Below are positions 20,027-31,216 of a stretch of 64,000 nucleotides of DNA, piece by piece. The notes beneath the pieces were generated by a model. It ran no database searches and had not been told where the DNA came from. It was given only the letters and a program-made list of their open reading frames with translations. Made by a program: the position numbers and the translations under genes. This stretch comes from Tenggerimyces flavus (lineage in GTDB: Bacteria; Actinomycetota; Actinomycetes; Propionibacteriales; Actinopolymorphaceae). The DNA is taken from the NCBI RefSeq assembly GCF_016907715.1, contig NZ_JAFBCM010000001.1, positions 992,001 through 1,056,000 of the forward strand. Direction: 5' to 3'. The stretch's first letter is position 1. Each line of letters starts with the position of its first letter.

Positions 20027-21595
20027 ATGCGTCGTACGTTCCGCCAGCTTCTGGTCGCCGGAAGCTCAGCCGTCCTGCTGAGCGGGTCCGTCGCGTTGCC
20101 GCAGCTGCTCGACGCACCGAAGGCGGCGACCCCGGTCGACACGCTGGTGCAGGACCTCAACACGATCCTGTCCCAGCCCGGCGTCCCCGAGGCGCACGCG
20201 TCGGTGCTGGTACGCGGCGCGGACGGCGGCGTGCTCTACGAGAAGGAAGCGTCCGAACGGCTGCTGCCCGCCTCGAACGCCAAGCTCTTCAGCTCCACCG
20301 CGGCACTCGAGGTGCTCGGCGCGGACCACCGCTTCCCGACGAGCGTGCTCTCGACCGCGTCGGTCCGCGGTTCGGTGCTGCGTGGCGACCTCTATCTGCG
20401 CGGCCAGGGCGACCCGACGCTGCTCGCGAAGGACTACGACGACCTCGCCGCGAAGGTCGCCGCTTCCGGCGTCAAGCTGGTCCGCGGCAATCTCGTCGCC
20501 GACGACACCTGGTACGACGCGGTCCGGCTCGGCAACTCCTGGGGCTGGGACGACGAGCCGTACTACTACAACATGCAGATCTCGGCGCTGACCGTCTCGC
20601 CGAACACCGACTACGACGCGGGCACCGTGATCGTCGAGACGCGGCCCGGCGCCACGGTCGGCGCGCCGGCTCAGCTCAAGGTCGTTCCGGAGACGAGCTA
20701 CGTGAAGCTCGTCAACAAGGCGACGACGAAGGCGAGCGGCTCGACCAGCATGTCGGTCGAGCGGCAGCACGGCACGAACGTCATCGAGGTGACGGGCTCG
20801 ATCGCGCTCGGAGCATCGGTCGACCAGGAGTGGGCGACGGTGTGGGAGCCGACGGGGTACGCGGCGGACGTGTTCCGGCGCGCGCTCACCCGGCACGGCG
20901 TGAAGGTGCTGGGCGGCACGACGTACGCCGCGACGCCCGCGGGTGCCGGCGAGCTGGCGCGGCACGAGTCGATGACGGTTGGGGAGCTGTTGGTCCCGTT
21001 CATGAAGCTCTCCAACAACGGGCACGCCGAGGTACTGGTGAAGGAGATGGGCCGCAAGGTCTCCGGCGAGGGCTCGTGGGACGCCGGTCTCGCGGCGATG
21101 ACCACCGCGCTGGAGGGCCTGGGCGTGAACATGGGCACGATCCGGATCGTCGACGGCTCGGGTCTGTCGCGGCAGGACTTCCTCACGCCGGTGCAGGTGA
21201 CGAACCTGCTGCGCGGCGCGGAGTCCCAGCCCTGGTTCGACACCTGGTACGCGTCGATGCCGATCGCGTGCAAGAACCCGCGCTTCGAGGGCGGCACGCT
21301 GCGGTCCCGGATGTGCAACACGGAGGCCGCGGGGAACGTGCATGCCAAGACCGGCTCGCTGACCCGCGTGACGGCGCTCGGCGGGTACGTGACCAGCAAG
21401 GACGGCGAGCGCCTGACGTTCTCGATCATCCTCAACTACTTCGACGCGAGCCTGCCGGCGAAGGGGATCGAGGACCAGATCGCGATCCGGCTGGCGAACT
21501 TCTCCCGCACCGCCCCGCCCTCGGTGCGCGTGCCGGCGCTGAAGCGTTCGACCGGTCCGGCCGACGTCGAGTGCTCCTGGGTCAAGGCCTGCTGA
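20027..21595 (+). CDS. dacB: D-alanyl-D-alanine carboxypeptidase/endopeptidase (PBP4, S13 family)
   Basis: 522 aa. A signal peptide is followed by the S13 penicillin-binding fold: SxxK at residues 83-86 (SNAK), SxN at 329-331 (SNN) and KTG at 441-443. These proteins trim or cleave D,D cross-links of peptidoglycan outside the membrane. ATG 20027 is preferred over 19985 because GAGGGGAGC lies at 20012-20020 and the MRRTFRQLL signal peptide begins there. Two C-terminal cysteines (CSWVKAC) could form a disulphide. Divergent from the lectin gene. Confidence 0.94.
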   Translation: MRRTFRQLLVAGSSAVLLSGSVALPQLLDAPKAATPVDTLVQDLNTILSQPGVPEAHASVLVRGADGGVLYEKEASERLLPASNAKLFSSTAALEVLGADHRFPTSVLSTASVRGSVLRGDLYLRGQGDPTLLAKDYDDLAAKVAASGVKLVRGNLVADDTWYDAVRLGNSWGWDDEPYYYNMQISALTVSPNTDYDAGTVIVETRPGATVGAPAQLKVVPETSYVKLVNKATTKASGSTSMSVERQHGTNVIEVTGSIALGASVDQEWATVWEPTGYAADVFRRALTRHGVKVLGGTTYAATPAGAGELARHESMTVGELLVPFMKLSNNGHAEVLVKEMGRKVSGEGSWDAGLAAMTTALEGLGVNMGTIRIVDGSGLSRQDFLTPVQVTNLLRGAESQPWFDTWYASMPIACKNPRFEGGTLRSRMCNTEAAGNVHAKTGSLTRVTALGGYVTSKDGERLTFSIILNYFDASLPAKGIEDQIAIRLANFSRTAPPSVRVPALKRSTGPADVECSWVKAC

Positions 21596-21607
21596 GCCCG
21601 GAAAGGA

Positions 21608-21644
21608 TTGGACGGGATCATCGACCGGCTTGTAGCTTGCAGCC
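21608..21644 (+). promoter_or_regulatory. Candidate promoter and dyad for the rifampicin monooxygenase leader
   Basis: TTGGAC (21608-21613) and TAGCTT (21633-21638), 19 nt apart, could serve as -35 and -10. The -10 lies within an imperfect dyad GGCT-N3-AGCT-N3-AGCC (21627-21644). Rifamycin-inducible genes in other actinomycetes carry a conserved rifamycin-associated inverted repeat upstream; I cannot confirm that this dyad is that element. Confidence 0.35.
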
Positions 21645-21675
21645 GACCGTGACGACGCCCAAGGAGGTGAAACCC

Positions 21676-23883
<2,208 letters not shown>

Positions 23884-24074
23884 AAGCCGATAGTAGGGCT
23901 GTGTCCATTGGCCGCACCGGTCGGCGGCAGAAGCCGTCGCCTTCTCGGCGGGTGGCACCGACGGCGCGTGCGGCGCGCCAGGTAGCGGTTCGGGGTAGGC
24001 GCGCCGTCGCTGCACCGGGGGCCGAGAAAGCAACGGCGCCGCCGACACTTGTGTGGCGGCCCTACGATGGCCAG

Positions 24075-24770
24075 ATGGTGCGCAGGGCCGGGATGATCGC
24101 CGGGGTCGTTGCACTGCTGGCGGCCATCATCGTGGTCGCGGCGCTGACCAGCGGCCAGGTCACCCGTCTGCCCCTGCCGAAGGGCTCGTTCCTGCCGCCC
24201 TCTCCCCCGCCGGCGCCGACGTTCGGCCCGAGCGGGCCCGGGCTCGGCGGACGCGGCCAGGGCGGCTCGACGCTCGGCACGATCCTGCTCGTCGCGGTCA
24301 TCGTCCTCGCGGCCGTCATCGCCGCACTCGTCATCTGGTTCCTGGTCCGCCTGCTACGCCGCCTGCTCCAGGCCCAGCGCGGCCGGATCGTCGTACGCCA
24401 CACGCCCGTCACCGTGAAGGCGGCACCCGCGAGGGAGGTCCAGCCCGACGAGGTCGACTCCGCGATCCAGGAGGGCATCGACGAGCTCGACTCCGACGAG
24501 GGCGATCCGCGGCGCGCGGTGATCGCGTGCTGGGTACGGCTGGAACGGCTCGCCGCCAAGGCCGGCGCCGCGCGGGCGCCCGGCGACACCCCGGCCGAGC
24601 TGGTCGCCCACATGCTGGTGGCCGTCGACGTGAGCGGCGCGGTCCTCGAACGGCTCGCCGCGCTGTATCGACGAGCGAGGTACGCGCCGGCCGAGGTGTC
24701 GGAGGACATGCGCGCCGAAGCGCTGGCCACGCTGCGGCAGGTACGGTCGGAGCTGGCGGGAGTCTCGTGA
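24075..24770 (+). CDS. DUF4129 membrane protein, first gene of a MoxR/DUF58 operon
   Basis: 231 aa. A first transmembrane helix (residues 6-26) is followed by a Pro-rich extracellular linker (PPSPPPAPTFGPSGP), a second helix (about 75-97), and a cytosolic C-terminal DUF4129 domain (residues 130-231) with VIACWVRLERLAAKAG. ATG 24075 lies 6 nt after TACGAT (24063-24068), suggesting a leaderless transcript. It is the first of five genes with overlapping stops and starts (24075-28117). Operons with MoxR ATPases, DUF58 and DUF4129 proteins are widespread in actinomycetes and thought to act in envelope or chaperone processes. Confidence 0.88.
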   Translation: MVRRAGMIAGVVALLAAIIVVAALTSGQVTRLPLPKGSFLPPSPPPAPTFGPSGPGLGGRGQGGSTLGTILLVAVIVLAAVIAALVIWFLVRLLRRLLQAQRGRIVVRHTPVTVKAAPAREVQPDEVDSAIQEGIDELDSDEGDPRRAVIACWVRLERLAAKAGAARAPGDTPAELVAHMLVAVDVSGAVLERLAALYRRARYAPAEVSEDMRAEALATLRQVRSELAGVS

Positions 24771-25276
24771 GGTCGCAGCTGCTCAAGACCGGGTTGGTCG
24801 CGGTCGCCATCGCGGGTGGGCTGTGGGTGCTGACGTCGGCGTTGTTCCGCGTCAAGATCCCGTTCGTCCTGCTGCTCGCGTTGGTCTTGGCCGTGGTCGG
24901 CAGTCGCGCGGTCCTGCTGGGGCTGCGATCGCCCATGAAGCAAGCGCTGTTGATCCGCGAGGACTCCGACCCGCCGATCCTCGGGCTGCTGCCGGACCGC
25001 CCGTTCGCCGGCGCGCGGCGCTGGGAGTACCTCCTCGACGGCGCCCGCGAGGAGCCCGCGCTGTTCGCCAAGACCGTACGGCCCGAGCTCGTCCGCCTGA
25101 TGGACGAACGGCTCCGGCTCGCGCACCGGATCGACCGTACGAAGGACCCCGAGCGAGCGCGCGCCGTGATCGGTCCCGTTCTCGCCGATCTCTGGGAACG
25201 CGAACGCACCCTCACCAGAGCCGAGATCGACAATGTCCTCGACGAGATGGAGAAGCTGTGGGCAACCCCGCGTTGA
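24767..25276 (+). CDS. Conserved membrane protein of the MoxR operon
   Basis: 169 aa. Two N-terminal hydrophobic helices (about residues 6-22 and 28-47) lead to a charged cytosolic domain ending in AEIDNVLDEMEKLW. No known enzymatic domain is recognised. GTG 24767 overlaps the DUF4129 stop codon (GTGA), indicating translational coupling. Proteins of this kind regularly sit between DUF4129 and MoxR genes in actinomycetes; function unknown. Confidence 0.85.
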   Translation: MRSQLLKTGLVAVAIAGGLWVLTSALFRVKIPFVLLLALVLAVVGSRAVLLGLRSPMKQALLIREDSDPPILGLLPDRPFAGARRWEYLLDGAREEPALFAKTVRPELVRLMDERLRLAHRIDRTKDPERARAVIGPVLADLWERERTLTRAEIDNVLDEMEKLWATPR

Positions 25277-26247
25277 CAACAACCGAGGTGGGCCAGCTGG
25301 CCGAACGCGTCCTCAACGCAGTCGGCGAGGTCATCGTCGGAAAGCGCGACTCGCTCGAGCTCGTCCTCGCCGGCATCCTCGCCGGCGGGCACATCCTGCT
25401 GGAGGACCTGCCCGGTCTCGGCAAGACGCTCACCGCGCGGACGTTCGCCCAGGCCCTCGGCGTGGAGTTCCGGCGGATCCAGTTCACGCCCGACCTGCTG
25501 CCCGCCGACGTCACCGGCAGCCTGCTGTACGACCAGCGCAGCCACGACTTCACGTTCCGCCGCGGCCCCGTCTTCACCAACCTGCTGCTCGCCGACGAGA
25601 TCAACCGCACGCCGCCGAAGACCCAGGCCGCGCTTCTCGAAGCCATGCAGGAGAAACAGGTCTCGGTCGAGGGCACGACGTACGAGCTCACCGCGCCCTT
25701 CCACGTGCTCGCGACCGCCAACCCGATCGAGTACGAGGGGACCTACCCGCTTCCCGAGGCGCAGCTCGACCGCTTCCTGCTCCGCGTCTCGTTCGGCTAC
25801 CCCGAGGCCGACGAGGAGCTGGACGTTCTCCGCCGGCGGATGGCGCGCAAGCGGGAGGAGGCCGAGATCCCGGCAGTCGTGGACGCGCCGACCCTGCTCG
25901 CGATGCAGCAGGCGCTGGAGGACGTCGTGGTCGAGGAGTCGATCGGCCGCTACATCGTTCAGCTCGTCGCGGCGACCCGCAACGAGGGCCGCGTTCTCGT
26001 CGGCGCCTCGCCGCGCGGCTCATTGGCGCTGATGCTGCTGGCACGGGCGAAGGCGGCGCTCGCCGGGCGCGACTTCGTCGTACCCGAGGACGTGAAGGAC
26101 GTCGCCGTTCCCGCGCTCGCGCACCGGATCACGTTGCGGCCGGAGGTGTGGCTGCAACGGGTCGAGCCGGGCGACGTCGTCCGCGAGGCGATCGCTCCCG
26201 TGCCGGTCCCGGCGAGCGGCGCGCTGCCGAGCTACCAGACGCCCTGA
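25258..26247 (+). CDS. MoxR-type AAA+ ATPase
   Basis: 329 aa. AAA_3 core with Walker A LPGLGKT (Lys56), Walker B LLADEIN (Asp113-Glu114) and sensor motif ATANPIEYEGTYPLPEAQLDRF. MoxR ATPases act as chaperone-like remodelling factors, often with von Willebrand A or DUF58 partners. GTG 25258 is chosen: it overlaps the previous gene by 19 bp and has GGAG at 25250-25253 eight nt before; later starts (TTG 25273, GTG 25288) are possible. The adjacent DUF58 protein is the likely partner. Confidence 0.93.
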   Translation: MGNPALTTTEVGQLAERVLNAVGEVIVGKRDSLELVLAGILAGGHILLEDLPGLGKTLTARTFAQALGVEFRRIQFTPDLLPADVTGSLLYDQRSHDFTFRRGPVFTNLLLADEINRTPPKTQAALLEAMQEKQVSVEGTTYELTAPFHVLATANPIEYEGTYPLPEAQLDRFLLRVSFGYPEADEELDVLRRRMARKREEAEIPAVVDAPTLLAMQQALEDVVVEESIGRYIVQLVAATRNEGRVLVGASPRGSLALMLLARAKAALAGRDFVVPEDVKDVAVPALAHRITLRPEVWLQRVEPGDVVREAIAPVPVPASGALPSYQTP

Positions 26248-27524
26248 TGTGGCATCCGACGCGCGCGCTTCGGCGCGCGGTGGTCGTGGCCGCGCTGCTG
26301 CTCGGGCTCGCGGTGCTGGGCGGGCGCGCTGACTTCGCCGTGCTCGCGGCGCCGTTCGTGCTCGGCACGGCCTGGGCGCTGCTGCGGCGGCCGTCGAGTC
26401 CGTTCACCGTCCGGGTGGCGAGGACCGGCGAGCGGCTGGTCGAGGGTGCGGACGTGACGGTCGAGGTCACGGTGACGAACGAGGACCCGGCGCCGTACGA
26501 CCTCGCGCTGGCCAAGCCCGCCGGCTCGGAGTGGCTGGGGCTCACCGACCACGACCGGACCGTCGGCATCGGCGTCGGCGCCGAGGAGGAGGCGACGCTC
26601 GTCCTGGTGGGCAAGGCAGAACGGTGGGGCTGGCATCAGTTCGGGCCGTTCGAGGTGCGCGCGATCGGCATCGACGGCCTGGTCGCGAGCGACTCGATGC
26701 TGTCGCAGTCGCTGTCGTTGGACGTGTTCCCGCGGACTACGCCGTTCGAGGCCGACGACGCGATGCCGAAGGCGGCCGGGCTGGTGGGCGGCCACCGTTC
26801 GCGCCGGTACGGCGACGGCGGCGAGCTCGCCGGCATCCGCCGGTTCTCCTCCGGCGACCGGTTGCGCCGCATCGACTGGCGAACGTCCTTGCGCACAAGG
26901 GAGTTGCACGTCGTCCACACGCTCTCGGACCGGGACGCCGAGCTGGTGTTGGTGGTGGACGTGCTGCACGAGGCGGGCACGTCCGGTGGCATCGACGGCT
27001 CGGCGAGTGTGCTCGACACGACGGTGCGCGCGGCGGCCGGGATCGCCGAGCACTATCTCGGCAGCGGCGACCGGCTGATGGTGATCGAGTACGGCGGCCG
27101 CGGCCGGGCGATGCGGCCGGGCAGTGGTCGCCGGCACTACCTGGCGACGCTCGAGTGGTTGCTCGCGACGACGTCGGGCGAGCGTTCGTACGGTCCGGCA
27201 GAGGGCGGGTTCGGGCGGTTCCGGATCCCGCCGTCGGCGCTGCTCGTCGTGCTCACGCCGTTGCTGGATGCGCGGAGCGTGGACATGTTGGCGCGTCAGG
27301 TGCGCGGCGGGCGGTCGATCGTCGCGGTGGACACGCTGCCGGAGGACGCGCGGCCGGCGATGTCGGGGCGGTGGTCGGACGCGGCGTACCGGCTGTGGCG
27401 GATGGAACGGCAGAACACGATCGGGCAGCTGCTCGAGCACGGCGTACCGACCGTGACGTGGGCCGGCGCCGGGAGTCTCGACCACGTGCTGCGGGACGTC
27501 TCGCGAGTGGCGGCTACCCGATGA
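26247..27524 (+). CDS. DUF58 domain membrane protein
   Basis: 425 aa. Two N-terminal hydrophobic segments (residues 8-45) and an extracellular or CARDB-like beta region come before the DUF58 core, marked by GELAGIRRFSSGDRLRRIDWR. This core is a divergent vWA-like domain (VLVVDVLHEAG). The start ATG overlaps the MoxR stop in TGATG (26245-26249). Cooperation with the MoxR ATPase is inferred from the universal gene pairing. Confidence 0.92.
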   Translation: MWHPTRALRRAVVVAALLLGLAVLGGRADFAVLAAPFVLGTAWALLRRPSSPFTVRVARTGERLVEGADVTVEVTVTNEDPAPYDLALAKPAGSEWLGLTDHDRTVGIGVGAEEEATLVLVGKAERWGWHQFGPFEVRAIGIDGLVASDSMLSQSLSLDVFPRTTPFEADDAMPKAAGLVGGHRSRRYGDGGELAGIRRFSSGDRLRRIDWRTSLRTRELHVVHTLSDRDAELVLVVDVLHEAGTSGGIDGSASVLDTTVRAAAGIAEHYLGSGDRLMVIEYGGRGRAMRPGSGRRHYLATLEWLLATTSGERSYGPAEGGFGRFRIPPSALLVVLTPLLDARSVDMLARQVRGGRSIVAVDTLPEDARPAMSGRWSDAAYRLWRMERQNTIGQLLEHGVPTVTWAGAGSLDHVLRDVSRVAATR

Positions 27525-28117
27525 GCACGTTGGTGGGTCGGCAGGTGGCGCGGTACTGGGACGCGCTGACGACCTCGGTCACGCAGTGGTTGCGGGTGAC
27601 GCCGAGCTCGCTGGTCGTCCGGCTCGTCGTGCTGGTCGCCGGCCTGGGCGCGTTGTGGGTCGGGGTGTTCGACGAGCTGTCGTCTGGGCTCGGCTGGGCC
27701 GCGATGGCGGTGGCCGCCGCGGCTGCCGTGGTGTTCCCGGCGTCGCGGTACGTGCTGATCCTCGAGCTGGCCGCGGTGCTCGGCTGGTTCGTGTACACGG
27801 TCGGGCTGTCGCGGCCGGTGACGTTCGGCGGGTTGACGTTGCTCGCCGGAACGCTCTACCTGCACCACGTCGCCTGTGCGCTGGCCGCGCAGGTGCCGTA
27901 CGACGCGGTGGTGCCGTGGCCGGTGTTCGGGCGGTGGCTGCTCCGCGCCGCCGCGATGATCGGGGCGACCGCGGTCCTCGCGTTCGTCGTGGTCGGGCTC
28001 GCGCCGCGCGCGCCGGCGGCGACGTCCGTGCTCGTGCCCGTGCTCGGCTTCGTGCTGATCGGCGCGCTGCTCGCCGGTTTCGTGCTGCTGTACAAGCGAA
28101 AGGGCCCGCCGGCGTAA
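27521..28117 (+). CDS. Polytopic membrane protein, last gene of MoxR operon
   Basis: 198 aa with about five or six hydrophobic helices (around residues 32-50, 58-75, 78-95, 103-120, 142-162, 168-190) and a short basic end (YKRKGPPA). No domain recognised. ATG 27521 overlaps the DUF58 stop (ATGA), so it is translationally coupled. The stop codon lies inside the terminator stem. It may anchor the complex, but this is only inference from context. Confidence 0.85.
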   Translation: MSTLVGRQVARYWDALTTSVTQWLRVTPSSLVVRLVVLVAGLGALWVGVFDELSSGLGWAAMAVAAAAAVVFPASRYVLILELAAVLGWFVYTVGLSRPVTFGGLTLLAGTLYLHHVACALAAQVPYDAVVPWPVFGRWLLRAAAMIGATAVLAFVVVGLAPRAPAATSVLVPVLGFVLIGALLAGFVLLYKRKGPPA

Positions 28118-28131
28118 GCCAGCGAGCCCTT
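28100..28131. terminator. Terminator between MoxR operon and rplI
   Basis: Imperfect hairpin with outer stem AAGGGC / GCCCTT and inner stem CGCCGGC / GCCAGCG (one mismatch) around GTAA. It overlaps the stop codon of the membrane protein and lies 14 bp beyond the rplI stop, so it can serve both convergent operons. Confidence 0.7.
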
Positions 28132-28144
28132 CTGCGTACCGTAC

Positions 28145-28591
28145 TTAGGCTGAGACGACCTCGACGGACAGCGTCGCCGACAGCTCCGGGTGGAGCCGGA
28201 TCGACACCTGGTGGGAGCCGAGCGTCTTGATCGGGTTACCGACCTCGATGCGCCGCTTGTCGATGTCCGGGCCGCCGGACTTCTTCACCGCGTCGACGAT
28301 GTCGGTGACGGTGATCGAGCCGAACAGCCGGCCGGACTCGCCGGAACGCGCCGGCAGCTTGACCTTCAGCGACTCGAGCTGACCCTTGACCTCCTTGGCG
28401 TAGCCGAGGTCACGGATCTCCCGAACGTCGCGGGCCTTGCGGATCGAGGCGACCTGCTTCTCGCCGCCCTTGGTCCAACGGATCGCGAAGCCACGCGGCA
28501 CGAGGTAGTTACGGCCGTAGCCGTCCTTGACCTCGACCACTTCGCCCGGTCCGCCGAGACCGCCGACTTCCTGGGTGAGGATGAGCTTCAT
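28145..28591 (-). CDS. rplI: 50S ribosomal protein L9
   Basis: 148 aa. The start [30 protein letters not shown] is the conserved L9 N-terminal domain; a long connecting helix and C-terminal domain follow. L9 binds 23S rRNA and supports frame maintenance. Last gene of the rpsF-ssb-rpsR-rplI operon, 14 bp after rpsR, with GGGGGAGGA just upstream. Confidence 0.97.
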   Translation of the reverse strand: MKLILTQEVGGLGGPGEVVEVKDGYGRNYLVPRGFAIRWTKGGEKQVASIRKARDVREIRDLGYAKEVKGQLESLKVKLPARSGESGRLFGSITVTDIVDAVKKSGGPDIDKRRIEVGNPIKTLGSHQVSIRLHPELSATLSVEVVSA

Positions 28592-28605
28592 GTTCGTCCT
28601 CCCCC

Positions 28606-28842
28606 TTAGCGAGCGGTGCTCGTGTAGGGCAGCAGGGCCACCTCGCGCGCGTTCTTGATCGCGACGGCGACGTCCCGCTGGTGCTGAGTGCAGTTACCGG
28701 TCACGCGCCGGGCACGGATCTTGCCGCGGTCGGAGATGAACTTCCGCAGCAGGGTCGTGTCCTTGTAGTCCACATAGGAGATCTTCTCCTTGCAGAACAC
28801 GCAGACCTTCTTCTTGGGCTTGCGAATCGGTGGCTTGGCCAT
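28606..28842 (-). CDS. rpsR: 30S ribosomal protein S18
   Basis: 78 aa. Core motif [26 protein letters not shown] is diagnostic. The CVFC pair (residues 13-16) with Cys in TGNC marks a zinc-binding form of S18. S18 binds S6 on the small subunit. It is separated from ssb by 159 bp, which hold a GNRA-like hairpin CCCGC-TCGC-GCGGG (28863-28876, plus-strand reading) just before the ribosome-binding site; I see no gene in that gap. Confidence 0.97.
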   Translation of the reverse strand: MAKPPIRKPKKKVCVFCKEKISYVDYKDTTLLRKFISDRGKIRARRVTGNCTQHQRDVAVAIKNAREVALLPYTSTAR

Positions 28843-29001
28843 CGTGGTGCTCCTTTCAGAGCCCCGCTCGCGCGGGAATGGTCACTTCTTACTGTGGCTG
28901 TATTGAACGGTCGCGGCCTCGGCTCGCAAGTTTCGCTACGCCGCGCCGCGCACGTGTCGCGTGGATCGGGCTTCGCTGCTTAGCCGAGCCGAACCGCGAC
29001 G

Positions 29002-29508
29002 CTAGAACGGGGGCTCGTCCTGCGCGGGCGCCTGCTGTCCCCACGGGTCCTGCTGCCCGCCGCCTTGCGGAGCGGACTGCTGCTGCCGGGGTGCGGGCGT
29101 CTGCCACGGGTCGTCCCCGCCGCCGCCGTACCCGCCCTGCGAACGCTGGGTCTTGGTGACCTTCGCGGTCGCACTGCGCAGGCTCGGGCCGACCTCGTCG
29201 ACCTCGACTTCGAACACGGTGCGCTTCTCGCCCTCGCGGGTCTCGTACGAGCGCTGCTTGAGGCGGCCCTGAACGACCACCCGCATGCCGCGCTGCAGCG
29301 ACTCGGCGACGTTCTCCGCCGCCTGGCGCCAGACGTTGCAAGTGAGGAACAGCGTGTCGCCGTCCTTCCACTCACCGGACTGACGGTCGTACGTGCGCGG
29401 AGTCGACGCGAGCCGGAAGTTCGCGACGGCCGCCCCCGAAGGGGTGAAGCGCAGCTCGGGGTCGTCGACGAGGTTGCCGACGAGGGTGATGACTGTGTCG
29501 CCTGCCAT
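29002..29508 (-). CDS. ssb: Single-stranded DNA-binding protein
   Basis: 168 aa. The N-terminal OB fold ([30 protein letters not shown]) is followed by a Gly/Gln-rich linker and the acidic tip DEPPF, which recruits replication and repair partners. Located 18 bp after rpsF. Essential replication protein. Confidence 0.97.
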   Translation of the reverse strand: MAGDTVITLVGNLVDDPELRFTPSGAAVANFRLASTPRTYDRQSGEWKDGDTLFLTCNVWRQAAENVAESLQRGMRVVVQGRLKQRSYETREGEKRTVFEVEVDEVGPSLRSATAKVTKTQRSQGGYGGGGDDPWQTPAPRQQQSAPQGGGQQDPWGQQAPAQDEPPF

Positions 29509-29526
29509 GAACGGGCTCCGGTCGTA

Positions 29527-29817
29527 CTAGCGGACGTCGGGGCGGATGACCTTCGTCCGCAGCACCGACTCGTTCAGGTTGAGCTGACGGTCCAGCTCCT
29601 GGACGACCGAGGGCTCGCACGTCAGGTCGACGATGGCGTAGATCCCCTCGGACTTCTTGGCGATGTCGTAAGCGAGCCGACGACGGCCCCAGACATCGAC
29701 CTTCTCGACCGCGCCGCCACCCTGACGGACGACAGTGAGGTACTGGTCCAGGGATGGGGCGACGGTGCGCTCCTCGAGCTCGGCGTCGAGGATCACCATG
29801 ACTTCGTACCGACGCAT
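29527..29817 (-). CDS. rpsF: 30S ribosomal protein S6
   Basis: 96 aa. [21 protein letters not shown] is the conserved S6 start, and [20 protein letters not shown] is its core. S6 pairs with S18 in the 30S subunit. First gene of the operon; GGAGG lies 11 nt upstream of the ATG. The leader contains a hairpin (29850-29866) that might be an autoregulatory S6:S18 site. Confidence 0.97.
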   Translation of the reverse strand: MRRYEVMVILDAELEERTVAPSLDQYLTVVRQGGGAVEKVDVWGRRRLAYDIAKKSEGIYAIVDLTCEPSVVQELDRQLNLNESVLRTKVIRPDVR

Positions 29818-29849
29818 GGGTTAAGTCCACCTCCTATGGACTCGGCGGC

Positions 29850-29866
29850 CACGCCGTTGCGGCGTG
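29850..29866 (-). promoter_or_regulatory. Hairpin in rpsF leader
   Basis: Perfect 6-bp stem CACGCC / GGCGTG with loop GTTGC (plus-strand reading), 33 nt upstream of the rpsF start codon. S6:S18 autoregulatory leaders are known in many bacteria; whether this hairpin is one is not shown. Confidence 0.35.
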
Positions 29867-29977
29867 ACAGGAGGGCGTACGGATGGATTCGTGCTCAGTG
29901 ATGCTCTGTGTTACTCAGGCTTGGCGACACGATGCTCACACCACCAGTGCTCGACCAAGCCAGCCGCAAGATTACCA

Positions 29978-30003
29978 GGCGCCCACGGATCTCCGTGGGC
30001 GCC
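29978..30003. terminator. Strong terminator downstream of small minus-strand gene
   Basis: Perfect 11-bp stem GGCGCCCACGG / CCGTGGGCGCC with loop ATCT, 28 bp after the stop codon of the small gene at 30032-30283 and upstream of the rpsF promoter region. It insulates the ribosomal operon from that gene. Confidence 0.8.
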
Positions 30004-30031
30004 TTGTGGATGGAGCGGTTTGGGGCTGCGG

Positions 30032-30283
30032 TTACCAGCGGCGATGACGGCCGCTGCAGCGCGTGACCTGGAGCGTGTCGGTGCCCTCGTGAGCCAGCAT
30101 CGACTCGTGGCTGAGTAACTCGTGACTGGAATGACTGTCGTACAGGGAAGTAGTGGAACGTCGGGCTCCGGCGACAACGAGCTCGAGTTCGGCCAACGGC
30201 TCTAGCAAGGCAAGGGCGCGCACCGCTTGGTCGTCGTCGAGCCGGTCGACGAGATGGTGCAGCTGCTCTCTGGCGGTCACCAT
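30032..30283 (-). CDS. Small hypothetical protein
   Basis: 83 aa. The first 35 residues ([29 protein letters not shown]) look like the helical start of the small REQLHRLVDEL-type proteins common in actinomycetes, some of which are antitoxin-like. The rest is Ser/His-rich and unlike that family, so the gene may be frameshifted or decayed. A strong terminator 28 bp downstream in the right orientation supports real transcription. No toxin partner is adjacent. Function unknown. Confidence 0.5.
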   Translation of the reverse strand: MVTAREQLHHLVDRLDDDQAVRALALLEPLAELELVVAGARRSTTSLYDSHSSHELLSHESMLAHEGTDTLQVTRCSGRHRRW

Positions 30284-30418
30284 GCAGATTCTGCCCGGTG
30301 TGTCCCGATTCGCTGTCGTGCAACGCCGGGGAAAGATCACAATTCGTGCACGAAGGCCCACATATTGCTACTCCGGGTGTGTGACTGCTTGTCGGTGCGG
30401 GGACGTAGAGTCGCCGGC

Positions 30419-31216
30419 ATGACCAGCCTTCTCCTCGGTGCACACGTCGACCAGGAAGATCCGCTCGCCGCGGCGCGGGAGCGATCCGCTGACATCGTGC
30501 AGTTCTTCCTTGGCGATCCGCAGGGGTACAAGGGGCCGAAGTTCGCCTACGCGGGTGGGGCGGACGGGCTCAAGGCCGACGCGTCGGCGGCGGGGGTAGG
30601 GCTGTACGTGCACGCGCCGTACCTCATCAACGTGGCGACGACGAACAACAAGATCCGCATCCCGTCCCGCAAGCTGTTGCAGCAGCACGTCAACGGTGCC
30701 GCTTCGATCGGCGCTCGCGCCTTGATCGTGCACGGTGGGCACGTGGGTGGCGACGACGAGCTCGACACGGGTTTCGACAACTGGCGCAAGGCCGTGGACC
30801 AGCTCGACCAGAAGCTGCTGGTGCTGATCGAGAACACCGCGGGCGGCGACCACGCGATGGCGCGGCATCTGGATCGGATCGCGCGGTTGTGGGACGCGAT
30901 CGGTGCGGCTTCGGGTGGGGACTCGATCGGGTTCTGCCTGGACACCTGCCACTTCCACGCCGGTGGCGAGGAGCTGGCCTCGGTCGTCGATCGGGTGAAG
31001 GCGATCACCGGGCGGATCGATCTGGTGCACGCGAACGACTCGATGGACCCGTTCGACTCCGGGCGCGACCGGCATCAGAACCTCGGCAAGGGCGAGATCG
31101 ACCCCGCCGACCTGATCGCGGTGATCCGCGCGGCTGGCGCACCGGTGATCGTGGAGACGCCGGCCGAGAACGCCGGCCAGACCGCCGACGTGGCCTGGCT
31201 GCGGGAGCAGCTCTAA
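30419..31216 (+). CDS. nfo: Endonuclease IV family protein (AP endonuclease)
   Basis: 265 aa TIM-barrel. Metal-binding motifs of the family are visible: [70 protein letters not shown] and [10 protein letters not shown]. The enzyme cuts DNA at abasic sites in base excision repair. ATG 30419 lies 7 nt after TAGAGT (30406-30411), so a leaderless mRNA is likely. It overlaps the convergent methyltransferase gene by 4 bp. Confidence 0.94.
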   Translation: MTSLLLGAHVDQEDPLAAARERSADIVQFFLGDPQGYKGPKFAYAGGADGLKADASAAGVGLYVHAPYLINVATTNNKIRIPSRKLLQQHVNGAASIGARALIVHGGHVGGDDELDTGFDNWRKAVDQLDQKLLVLIENTAGGDHAMARHLDRIARLWDAIGAASGGDSIGFCLDTCHFHAGGEELASVVDRVKAITGRIDLVHANDSMDPFDSGRDRHQNLGKGEIDPADLIAVIRAAGAPVIVETPAENAGQTADVAWLREQL

